Shown: piece by piece, positions 8,660 to 15,982 of the stretch
Position numbering within the stretch: position 1 is the first letter of the stretch
Layout: each line of letters begins with the position of its first letter
From: Rikenellaceae bacterium
Lineage (GTDB): Bacteria > Bacteroidota > Bacteroidia > Bacteroidales > UBA932
NCBI GenBank assembly: GCA_900769735.1
Contig: CAAGHY010000074.1
Coordinates: 1 to 23,729, forward strand
DNA: 23,729 nucleotides
Reading direction: 5' to 3'
Notes under the pieces: model-generated
Databases searched by the model: none
Told to the model about the DNA's origin: nothing
The model's input: only the letters and a program-made list of their open reading frames with translations
Translations under genes and position numbers: made by a program

Positions 8660-9211
8660 TTAGTGGCAGCCACAACCGCAACCACAAGAAGAACAGTCAG
8701 AAGCACAACCGTCGCCGCAAGAGCTCTGTGCTCTCTCATTGAACAAACCGTTTGTAAGCTCTGTCTCAGTAGCCTCTCTGATAGCCTCTACTTTACCTGA
8801 GAAGTGAAGTGATGCACCAGCAAGAGGGTGGTTGAAGTTCATAACAACTGTCTCAGCTTTTACCTCGTCAATTGCACCGTTAAGTCTGTTGCCCTCAGAA
8901 TCCATCATAGGAAGAACGTTTCCAACTGTAAGAAGACCGTCCTCAACTTTACCGTCTACCTCAAACAATTTTTTTGGAAGCTCTACAATTGCATCCGGGT
9001 TCACTTTACCGTATCCCTCATCCTCAGTTAGGGTGAAATCAAAAGTGTCACCTACTTTTTTGCCTGCAACATACTCCTCAAATTTTGGAAGAAGGTAACC
9101 TGTTCCAAAGATGAACATCATAGGTTTCTCCGCTGATACTGTCTCAATAACATCGCCATCAACTTCCAATGTATATGATAACGAAACTACTTTGTTTAGA
9201 TTGATTTCCAT
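8660..9211 (-). CDS. slyD: SlyD-like FKBP-type peptidyl-prolyl cis-trans isomerase
   Basis: A 183-residue cytoplasmic foldase that isomerises X-Pro bonds and acts as a chaperone; SlyD proteins also bind nickel. Residues about 6-70 and 121-146 form the FKBP half-domains (LSYTLEVDGDVIET, FGTGYLLPKFEEYVAGKKVGD, NFNHPLAGASLHFSGKV), with the insert-in-flap domain between them. The C-terminal tail has seven cysteines (165, 169, 173, 176, 178, 180, 182) and a terminal His, a metal-binding tail in the manner of E. coli SlyD but richer in CG repeats. It is last in the tightly packed minus-strand run, 25 bp after nhaC, and ends 18 bp from the terminator stem. Confidence 0.92.
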   Translation of the reverse strand: MEINLNKVVSLSYTLEVDGDVIETVSAEKPMMFIFGTGYLLPKFEEYVAGKKVGDTFDFTLTEDEGYGKVNPDAIVELPKKLFEVDGKVEDGLLTVGNVLPMMDSEGNRLNGAIDEVKAETVVMNFNHPLAGASLHFSGKVEAIREATETELTNGLFNERAQSSCGDGCASDCSSCGCGCGCH

Positions 9212-9236
9212 TTCTGTTTATGTTTTTGATAAATAA

Positions 9237-10688
9237 TTATTTGTTTTCTTTTCCATTTACAGGTTTGCCCCATCTTTTGATCTTGTATCCTATAGCCGCA
9301 AAAACAATTGTTATAATTGGCGAAAGGATATTAAGGAAACAGTAAGGCAAATATGTAAGTGTAGGTATTCCAAGAACACTGCTCTGCATCGCTGCACAGG
9401 AGTTCCAAGGAATCAGCACAGAAGTTACCGTTGCCGAATCCTGCAATGAACGGCTGAGCAACTCAGGTTCATATCCCTCTTTCTTGTAAATGTCTGCAAA
9501 CATCTTGCCGGGGATGATAATTGACATATATTGGTCAGACAATGTAAGGTTACTTACTATACAGGTACCAACAGTACTTCCAACAAGAGAGGTTCTGGAT
9601 TTGATTACTTTTGTCATTGCCTCTGTAATAGCTCCAATATAACCGCCTGATTCCATTACGCCGCCAAATGCGCAAACGCACATAATCAGCCATACTGTAT
9701 TAAGCATACCTGCCATACCGCTGGTGCTGGCCAATTCGGTAAGCATAGGGCTGCTAGTAGTTATCTCTACAGGCATAGACATAATTTTAAGAGGGGCAAT
9801 TACAAGAGTTTCAGCCATAGTTGCCGTTGCAGGAACAATCTGCTCTATAATCTGAGGCTGTGCAAATACAGCAACTATTGAACTCAAGATTGCAGAGAGG
9901 AACAATGTAAGGAAAGCAGGCACTTTCTTGTACATCATAAATATGGTTGCTGCAGGGATAAGGAGCAGCCACAAAGAGACATTGAACGTAGATGCTATCT
10001 GTGCAGTCTCTGCCGCAACATCAAGATTTGCATTTGAAGGGATAATGAATCCGGCTACAGTAAAAATAATGCCGCATATTACAATAAGAGGTATATTTGT
10101 AATAAGCAGATATTTTACGTGCTTGTACAGATCTACACCGGCAATGCTTGATGAAAGATATGTTGTATCTGAAAGAGGGGATACCTTGTCTCCAAAATAT
10201 GCTCCTGATATAATTGTACCCGCCAACCAGGCTCTGTCAAATCCCATAATCTCACCTGCACTGAGCATTGCAATTCCAATTGTACCTATTGTTGTCCAGG
10301 AACTGCCCAGAATCAATGATATAAGTGCTGTAAAGACAAATATCACCAAAAGGAATATGGATGGATTAATAAGTTTCAATCCATAATAAATCAATGTAGG
10401 AACTACTCCCGACAACATCCACGATGATGTGATTGCTCCAATTGCAAGAAGAATGAAGAACACACCACCGGATTTGCTGAAGTTGTCTGAAATTCCCTCC
10501 TCCAGTTTCTCCCAGGAAATTTTCAGTTTGAACATTGCAATGAGTGCTCCAACTACAGTTGCAACAAGAAGTGCAATCTGTGAAGGACCTGCCGTAAGGT
10601 CATCTCCAAAAAGGATTGATCCAATAACTATAAGTATTACCAGTACACTTACCGGTACAAGGGCCATCCAGGCTGAAATCTTTTTCAT
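9237..10688 (-). CDS. nhaC: NhaC-family Na+/H+ antiporter
   Basis: A 483-residue polytopic inner-membrane protein with about 11-12 hydrophobic segments, predicted to exchange Na+ for H+ for pH and salt homeostasis. Family hallmarks include SLILGSSWTTIGTIGIAML, then the charged intramembrane stretch SGAYFGDKVSPLSDTT, and a second half with LTLSDQYMSIIIPGKMF and a short NSCAAMQSS segment. The ATG at 10688 gives MKKISAWMALVPVSVLV, a basic n-region followed by the first membrane helix. It starts only 3 bp after the tldE stop, so its ribosome-binding site must lie within tldE. Related carboxylate/H+ antiporters exist, so the transported ion is inferred. Confidence 0.88.
   Translation of the reverse strand: MKKISAWMALVPVSVLVILIVIGSILFGDDLTAGPSQIALLVATVVGALIAMFKLKISWEKLEEGISDNFSKSGGVFFILLAIGAITSSWMLSGVVPTLIYYGLKLINPSIFLLVIFVFTALISLILGSSWTTIGTIGIAMLSAGEIMGFDRAWLAGTIISGAYFGDKVSPLSDTTYLSSSIAGVDLYKHVKYLLITNIPLIVICGIIFTVAGFIIPSNANLDVAAETAQIASTFNVSLWLLLIPAATIFMMYKKVPAFLTLFLSAILSSIVAVFAQPQIIEQIVPATATMAETLVIAPLKIMSMPVEITTSSPMLTELASTSGMAGMLNTVWLIMCVCAFGGVMESGGYIGAITEAMTKVIKSRTSLVGSTVGTCIVSNLTLSDQYMSIIIPGKMFADIYKKEGYEPELLSRSLQDSATVTSVLIPWNSCAAMQSSVLGIPTLTYLPYCFLNILSPIITIVFAAIGYKIKRWGKPVNGKENK
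10406..10415 (-). repeat. YTGTCGGGAR motif, copy 6 (in nhaC)
   Basis: Minus strand TTGTCGGGAGTA, read in nhaC as L-S-G-V. Confidence 0.85.
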
Positions 10689-10691
10689 AAA

Positions 10692-12047
10692 TTAAATTCC
10701 CGTAAAATCTGTGTTTTCAAATGCAAGAGAAGGGATGAGCCATCTTGAACAGGTTCTGGCATCATTACCCACCATTGCCAAATTGCGCCACAAAGATACT
10801 ATATTGCCGCTAATATTCATTTCCCTTACAGGAAATAATATTTCGCCGTTCTCAAAATAAAATCCTTCAATTCCGTATGAATAATCTCCGGTAAGACCGT
10901 TACAGTTTCCACCGTTAAATCCTGTTACAAGGATACCTTTACCCATAATCTTCATCATATCCTTGTGGTTAAGGTTTCTGTATTCAGGCTCAAACCCATC
11001 AAGTGAGAAATGTGGTACTGATGCACTCTCTACGGTTGGGGCAACTCCCATCTTGTTGGCTGCATATGTGTTTATAAAGAAACTCTCCACCACACCGTTA
11101 CGGATAATGTCCATTGGTCGGGTAGCTATTCCGTCACCATCAAAATAACGGCTGCCGCTCATCCCCTCCCAGTGTGGATTATCCAAAAGTGTGAATTTCT
11201 CAGAGAATACTTTCTCCCCTTTTTTATCAATAAGGAAAGAGTTCTGCTGCTGGATGTTGCTTCCGTTGAGCGCCTGGAAAATAGGGGAGATGAGTCTGCT
11301 TGAACAGGTATTGTCTACAATCATATTCATTCTTCCCCCCTCCATCTCTTTTGGCCCCAGTTTTTCAAGTGCCCTCTGGAGGGCAGTTTCTCCGCAACCT
11401 TTGAATGTGAAATCTTTATAATGCAGAGATGATTCATACCACCAGCCTTCGCTGCGGGCATTGCCTCTTCCTTTTACGGAGCACTCTGCACTCACAGTAA
11501 AGTTACTCTGCAGGTTATCACCCTCAAAGCCCTGTGAATCCACCATATACTGGTATTCAAGCATATCTCCGTACTCTGTATTTACAGAAACAATCTTCTT
11601 GTTTTTACCGTATATCTCCTCCATTACCTCAAATGCAATCTCACGTTTGCGTGCAGGATCCATCTCCATAATGAAAGGGTCATACTGGTTAAGGTTGTCC
11701 TCTGTTCCAAACCAGCAGATTTCCTTGGGAGGAAGTGTCCTGTATTTGTCGGGAGTAAGATATGATGTTGTACGTATTGCCTCCTTTATGAATTTTTCAA
11801 GTTCATTATCATTGAGGCGGTTGGTTGAGTATGCACCGTACCTGTCATTTGAAATTATCTGTATGTACAGGTTGCGGTCATTGGCATTCTGCAAGTTCTC
11901 CAACTGGCCGTCCAGAACAGAAAATGAATTCTGAATGCCAAAATTCATTGTAATCCTGCAGGCCTGGGCACCGTTTTTCATTACAAGGTCCAATGCCTTG
12001 CGGGCCTGTTCCACCTCAAAAGAATTGTCTATTTTATCAGTAATCAT
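10692..12047 (-). CDS. tldE: TldE/PmbA-type subunit of the TldD/TldE protease
   Basis: A 451-residue member of the TldD/PmbA family. TldE has no metal site of its own and forms a heterodimer with TldD, which degrades unfolded peptides and, in enterobacteria, matures microcin B17 and degrades the CcdA antitoxin. The U62-type fold is seen in CRITMNFGIQNSFSVLDGQL near the N-terminus, NTCSSRLISPIFQALNGS in the middle, and FNGGNCNGLTGDYSYGIEGFYFENG near the C-terminus. No HExxxH is present, as expected for TldE. I chose ATG 12047, preceded by GGAA at good spacing, over TTG 12053. It follows tldD after 12 bp and is 3 bp from nhaC. Confidence 0.92.
   Translation of the reverse strand: MITDKIDNSFEVEQARKALDLVMKNGAQACRITMNFGIQNSFSVLDGQLENLQNANDRNLYIQIISNDRYGAYSTNRLNDNELEKFIKEAIRTTSYLTPDKYRTLPPKEICWFGTEDNLNQYDPFIMEMDPARKREIAFEVMEEIYGKNKKIVSVNTEYGDMLEYQYMVDSQGFEGDNLQSNFTVSAECSVKGRGNARSEGWWYESSLHYKDFTFKGCGETALQRALEKLGPKEMEGGRMNMIVDNTCSSRLISPIFQALNGSNIQQQNSFLIDKKGEKVFSEKFTLLDNPHWEGMSGSRYFDGDGIATRPMDIIRNGVVESFFINTYAANKMGVAPTVESASVPHFSLDGFEPEYRNLNHKDMMKIMGKGILVTGFNGGNCNGLTGDYSYGIEGFYFENGEILFPVREMNISGNIVSLWRNLAMVGNDARTCSRWLIPSLAFENTDFTGI
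11746..11755 (+). repeat. YTGTCGGGAR motif, copy 7 (in tldE)
   Basis: Plus strand TTGTCGGGAGTA, antisense to tldE, which reads the complement as T-P-D-K. Confidence 0.85.
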
Positions 12048-12059
12048 ATTCAATTTCCG

Positions 12060-13478
12060 TTAGCCTACAATTAGTTTTTTTACAAGGATACTTGGCATAC
12101 CGCAAGAAACCGGAACCATTTGTCCTTTGCCGCAAGTCCAGGTTGCATTTTCCATTCTGCCGTTATTGGCAACATCCACTATATCTTTCAACGCTTTAGG
12201 GCCGTTGCCTATAATATTTACATCTTTAATTGGTTGGGTAAGTTTCCCTTTCTCAATAAGATATCCGCTCTTAACATAGAAAGTGAAGTCTCCTGCTCCA
12301 ATCTGAACCTGTCCGTTGCTGAAGTTGTCTACGTAGATACCTTTTTTTACCTGTGAAATCAGCTCCTCTTCAGTTACGGTACCGTTTTCCATATAGGTAG
12401 CCCTCATACGTGGAATTGGCATATATCTGAATGATTCCCTGCGGCCGTTTCCGGTAGGGGATACTCCGTAGAATTTGGCACTGATGCGGTCGTGCAGGTA
12501 TGAGTTAAGTATACCATCCTTTACAAGGTATGTTTTTTGCCCCGGAATTCCTTCATCATCAAATATGCAGCTTCCACGGTTGCCGGCAACTGTACCGTCA
12601 TCTACAATGTTTATGTTGCTGTTGCATACTTGCTGGCCCATCATATCAGAGAAAATGGAAGTTCCCTTACGGTTAAAATCTGCTTCAAAGGCGTGCCCAA
12701 CTGCCTCGTGAAGCAGGATACCGCTTCCTCCGGCCCCCATAACAACAGGCATTGCACCCCCTTTTGGCTGTGATGCCTCAAACAGGAATGAAGTCTTGTC
12801 AACCACCTCTGTGGCAATTTCTTCCATTAGGGCATCTGTAAGAAGTTCAAATCCAATCCTGTAGCTGCGCGATACACCTGCGGTTTCAGACCTTCCCTCC
12901 TCATTTGTCATAACGCAGTTTGCCACTACATTAATCATTGGCCTCTCATCTGTATATGCTTCTCCAAGAGAATTGTAGAACAGTACCAGGGTATTGGAAT
13001 CCGCTATCTTCCCTATGACTTTTACTGTTCTGCTGTCTTTTGAGAAAATCTTTTCATTCAAGCTCTGCAGATAAGGTATTTTATAGTCTATTCCTGTCTC
13101 CTCCCAATTCTTCCTGATAGGGTACAGATTTTCTCCTTTAAGAATTTTTGTATTCTCAGTAACCTGAACTGTAGCAGTATCCTGGTCTGCAATTTGGGCA
13201 GCTGTAAGGGCAGCTTTTCTCATAAGTGGCATAGTTGTGATTTCCGAGTATGCGTAGCCGGTTTTTTCACCTTTCACAACCCTTATGCCTACTCCGTAAT
13301 CTATGTGTGTGCCTGCTGCATTTACCTCTCCGTCCCTTAAAGTAAGTTCGTTGATAACCGAATGCTCAAAGAAAAGGTCTGCGTATTCTCCACCTTTGGA
13401 AAGGGCAATGACCAGCAGTTCTTTAAGATTCTCTTCAGTTACACCAAAAAAGTTAAGATATTTGTTGTAATTCTCCAT
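12060..13478 (-). CDS. tldD: Metalloprotease TldD
   Basis: A 472-residue catalytic subunit of the TldD/TldE protease. The zinc motif HEAVGH (H257, E258, H262; HExxxH) is intact, preceded by the glycine-rich GAGGSGILL and followed by the C-terminal family signature CGKGQMVPVSCGMPS, which contains the conserved Cys thought to help bind zinc. It is a cytoplasmic protein with no signal peptide. Its ATG at 13478 directly abuts the stop codon of the M14 peptidase gene (0 bp between them), and tldE follows 12 bp downstream, so both subunits should be made from one mRNA. Confidence 0.95.
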   Translation of the reverse strand: MENYNKYLNFFGVTEENLKELLVIALSKGGEYADLFFEHSVINELTLRDGEVNAAGTHIDYGVGIRVVKGEKTGYAYSEITTMPLMRKAALTAAQIADQDTATVQVTENTKILKGENLYPIRKNWEETGIDYKIPYLQSLNEKIFSKDSRTVKVIGKIADSNTLVLFYNSLGEAYTDERPMINVVANCVMTNEEGRSETAGVSRSYRIGFELLTDALMEEIATEVVDKTSFLFEASQPKGGAMPVVMGAGGSGILLHEAVGHAFEADFNRKGTSIFSDMMGQQVCNSNINIVDDGTVAGNRGSCIFDDEGIPGQKTYLVKDGILNSYLHDRISAKFYGVSPTGNGRRESFRYMPIPRMRATYMENGTVTEEELISQVKKGIYVDNFSNGQVQIGAGDFTFYVKSGYLIEKGKLTQPIKDVNIIGNGPKALKDIVDVANNGRMENATWTCGKGQMVPVSCGMPSILVKKLIVG

Positions 13479-15032
13479 TTATTTCAATTTGAAAAGGAAA
13501 TTGTCTACAAGTTCACCCTCTTTTGCAGTATAGGTGAATTTTATTTTCTTTCCTCCGTTGTGTTTAATCTCTCCAACTTTTGTCCACTCGTTTTCTCCCG
13601 GGTTACTTACAGTCCTGTTCTCTCCGGCAGCCCATTTGTATACTTCATATGTTCCATCGGGAAGATTGACTCCACTTTTCTTGCCGTTGAATTTGTATGA
13701 AACTTTTGCTCCGTTTTTGGTTGCTTTAAGGTAACTGTTGCCGTAATGGAAGTTTTTGTGGTCTGTAATTGTGGTGAACCCGTCTGCTGCTGCAGGTTCA
13801 TCAACAATGATTCTTGCAGGTGCGCCTAGCTGCAGGTAGTCTCCAAGGGCAACAAGGTTATACTCAGCAAACTTTTTGAGGTTATCCAATGATACCCACT
13901 CTCCATCCTTGTTCTGGCTGTAGTAAGTGTAAGGGGTCTCAAATGTAACAGCAAGGGTTTTCTCACCGCTGTTGTTCCAGAACCATCCTTCACAGTATCT
14001 GCTGCCCATCTTTGAGAAACAAAGGTCCTGTTTTGCAAAGTAAGGGTTGTCATTAATTGTAAGGTTGGCCAAAAGCATCAGATTGTTGTAGAATTTGTTT
14101 GATGATGTTTCTGCAGTATGTACCCAGTAAGTTGCCTGGTGCATGCTCTGCGAGTGCATATTAAGGAATACATCCACATTTTTAGGATCTATACTTTTTA
14201 GGAATGCCCTCATATTTTTCACTTCCTGTGTTGTAACCTCTTCAGGATCATCCCAGTTGACCTCCATATTTACACCGCTTGAATTTGAGCGGCTGTTGCC
14301 CTCTACAACTCCATCGGGGTTGGTAAATGGAAGAATATAAAAGATTGTATTTTCACGCAGATTGTTTGCGTAAGGGGTGTCGGATACAAGAATGTCAATC
14401 ATCCTCTCAAGGTGCCAGCTGGCTGGTGTTTCGCTTGTATGTACGCGGCCGTGGATATATACCACTTTTTTGTCTTTCTTGAGGTTTCTGTTGGTAACTG
14501 TAAGCAGTGGCATATTTCTGCCGTGCTCACTCTTGCCAATTGAGCTTAAGCCTACCCAATCATTCTTTACCCATTCCTGGATTTTCTCAAGAAGGTGGCT
14601 GTAGGTATATGGAACATAATATGCAATGTAGACAGCATCCTGGTCATATGTTTTGATGATTGTTTTCTCATCAGGTGACTCTGTTGCAGAGAATCTTGTC
14701 CAGTTCTTGTTGTCATAGCTGTAGAAAGGGCGGCGTGCATCTGAATTCTTTACGTTAAGGATCACTTCTTTACCCTTTACACCCTCCATTTTAAAGTAGT
14801 ACCATCTTGCACTTGGGGCTAGGGTAGGGCGTGCCGGGTTTGCCGGATCAAAGCGGCTGTAAAAATCATATGTAACTGTTTCTTTGCCATTTTTTGTTTC
14901 CTGAGAAACCAACTCCACTTTCTCCATTGAGCCGCTCTCAAAATTGGCACTGAACTTGACTTGTGCCTTGGCGCTGTTTCCTGATGCAATTGCTCCAAGG
15001 AACAATGCTGCCATTACTAAAAATCTCTTCAT
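13479..15032 (-). CDS. Exported M14-family zinc carboxypeptidase
   Basis: A 517-residue peptidase with a signal peptide (MKRFLVMAALFLGAIASGNS, cut near AKA). Residues about 30-140 form a beta-rich N-terminal domain, as in the cytosolic carboxypeptidase/Nna1-like branch of M14. The M14 domain spans about 145-405: zinc ligands H198 and E201 (GRVHTSE), third ligand H293 (NMHS), and catalytic Glu365 (TFETPYT). Residues about 410-517 form a beta-sandwich-like C-terminal domain. Oddly, the position that usually reads GVNLNRNW reads GVNMEVNW, so the Asn-Arg pair that holds the substrate's C-terminal carboxylate is Glu257-Val258. The substrate is unknown. The gene starts 12 bp after the TIGR02757 gene and abuts tldD. 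Confidence 0.88.
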   Translation of the reverse strand: MKRFLVMAALFLGAIASGNSAKAQVKFSANFESGSMEKVELVSQETKNGKETVTYDFYSRFDPANPARPTLAPSARWYYFKMEGVKGKEVILNVKNSDARRPFYSYDNKNWTRFSATESPDEKTIIKTYDQDAVYIAYYVPYTYSHLLEKIQEWVKNDWVGLSSIGKSEHGRNMPLLTVTNRNLKKDKKVVYIHGRVHTSETPASWHLERMIDILVSDTPYANNLRENTIFYILPFTNPDGVVEGNSRSNSSGVNMEVNWDDPEEVTTQEVKNMRAFLKSIDPKNVDVFLNMHSQSMHQATYWVHTAETSSNKFYNNLMLLANLTINDNPYFAKQDLCFSKMGSRYCEGWFWNNSGEKTLAVTFETPYTYYSQNKDGEWVSLDNLKKFAEYNLVALGDYLQLGAPARIIVDEPAAADGFTTITDHKNFHYGNSYLKATKNGAKVSYKFNGKKSGVNLPDGTYEVYKWAAGENRTVSNPGENEWTKVGEIKHNGGKKIKFTYTAKEGELVDNFLFKLK

Positions 15033-15044
15033 ATTGTGTACTTT

Positions 15045-15845
15045 TTATTTGTTTGCTGTATTTTGTTTCTGGGTTTCTTCCCGTAGGGTTGCAGCATATG
15101 CGAACAATGCAAAATCCCCTTTGCACGGATCTCCAGGAAACACTTCCTTCAAGAATGTTGTAATCTCCTGTGCTGTAACAATATCTGCGCCACGTCTGGA
15201 AGTGATTCCCATATTCAGTGAACTTCTGTGCACGTGTACATCCAGAGGAATTACCAGATCAGCAGGGGAGGTGTTTTTCCACAGCCCCAAGTCTACTATC
15301 CCATCATTGCGCACCATCCATCTGCGGAGCATATGTATCTTCTTGTTTGCCGCTTTGGGGTCACTTTTTTGTCCGTAGACTTTCACACGGAATTCATCTG
15401 GAGTAAGAATTTCCAATGAACTGTTGTGCAGATAGAACTCTTTCAACCTTGCACAAATCCCTGCAAACTCACTCCATTTTATGGTGCGGTGCAGACTGGC
15501 ATCCTCATCTCTGTATTGGCCTGCCATTACATAATTGTATGGCTCCCAGTTCATCTCATCAAAGGCCCTCTTGCAGTCCCTTACAATCATATCCCTGCGC
15601 CCCCAGGCCAGATGTGCAGCAATTACTGCAGCAATCTCAACATCCTGCAAAGTATATTTTCTTCCCGACAGACCTGCGCTGTTTCCATTCTCACCTGCAA
15701 AGAAGCCGCCCATTCCAGGCAGCCCCTCTTCCCCCTGCATCAGCTTTGCAAAATGCTTGGGAAAAATAATTGGGTCACCGGTAAAATACTCCTCCTTATT
15801 ATATTGTTCCGCCAATGCACGGACAATTTCAATCTCATTTTTCAT
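15045..15845 (-). CDS. TIGR02757/DUF2400 family protein, HhH-GPD-like
   Basis: A 266-residue protein of a family common in Bacteroidota and of unproven function. Family signatures are DVEIAAVIAAHLAWGRRD, MLRRWMVRND followed by GIVDLGLWK, and LVIPLDVHVHRSS (Asp202). The segment PLDVHVHR then about 28 residues, FPGDP and DFALFAYA resembles the Asp-containing core of HhH-GPD DNA glycosylases (usually DTHV.R), so a nucleic-acid repair role is a reasonable inference. The frame stays open up to 15950, but ATG 15845 (MKNEIEIVRALAEQYN) gives the family's usual N-terminus. The longer form would run into the leader of the divergent gene. It is the first gene of the six-gene minus-strand run. Confidence 0.85.
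   Translation of the reverse strand: MKNEIEIVRALAEQYNKEEYFTGDPIIFPKHFAKLMQGEEGLPGMGGFFAGENGNSAGLSGRKYTLQDVEIAAVIAAHLAWGRRDMIVRDCKRAFDEMNWEPYNYVMAGQYRDEDASLHRTIKWSEFAGICARLKEFYLHNSSLEILTPDEFRVKVYGQKSDPKAANKKIHMLRRWMVRNDGIVDLGLWKNTSPADLVIPLDVHVHRSSLNMGITSRRGADIVTAQEITTFLKEVFPGDPCKGDFALFAYAATLREETQKQNTANK
15662..15671 (-). repeat. YTGTCGGGAR motif, copy 8 (in TIGR02757 gene)
   Basis: Minus strand CTGTCGGGAAGA, read in the gene as L-S-G-R. Confidence 0.85.
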
Positions 15846-15851
15846 AACGTG

Positions 15852-15882
15852 CAAATATACACCAAATTGCTTTGGAGACCAA
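15852..15882 (-). promoter_or_regulatory. Possible promoter of the TIGR02757-to-slyD operon
   Basis: On the minus strand TTG (15882-15880) is followed after 20 bp by TATATTTG (15859-15852), a full match to the -7 consensus TAnnTTTG. Transcription would begin within a few bases of ATG 15845, giving a leaderless or nearly leaderless mRNA. Either that is real, or the true promoter lies elsewhere. Confidence 0.4.
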
Positions 15883-15950
15883 TTTAATCTGCCCCGCACT
15901 TGTCTGTAGGCATAATAATTGTTATATTGCATTTGAAACAATTTACCCAA

Positions 15951-15982
15951 GATTTTATGAGACCGTATGATTTTATGAAACC
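15951..15982 (+). repeat. 18-bp in-frame tandem duplication at the WD40 gene start
   Basis: GATTTTATGAGACC (15951-15964) is repeated 18 bp later as GATTTTATGAAACC (15969-15982), with 13 of 14 bases identical. Each copy carries an ATG in the same frame (15957 and 15975), so the gene has two successive start codons six codons apart. Confidence 0.8.

Noticed and set aside
11461..11934. 157-codon plus-strand frame opposite tldE
   Set aside because: It lies fully within a conserved gene and has no family resemblance.
15846..15950. N-terminal extension of the TIGR02757 protein (35 more codons to 15950)
   Set aside because: The family starts close to MKNEIEIVRALAEQYN, and the extension would cross the likely promoter and leader of the divergent WD40 gene.
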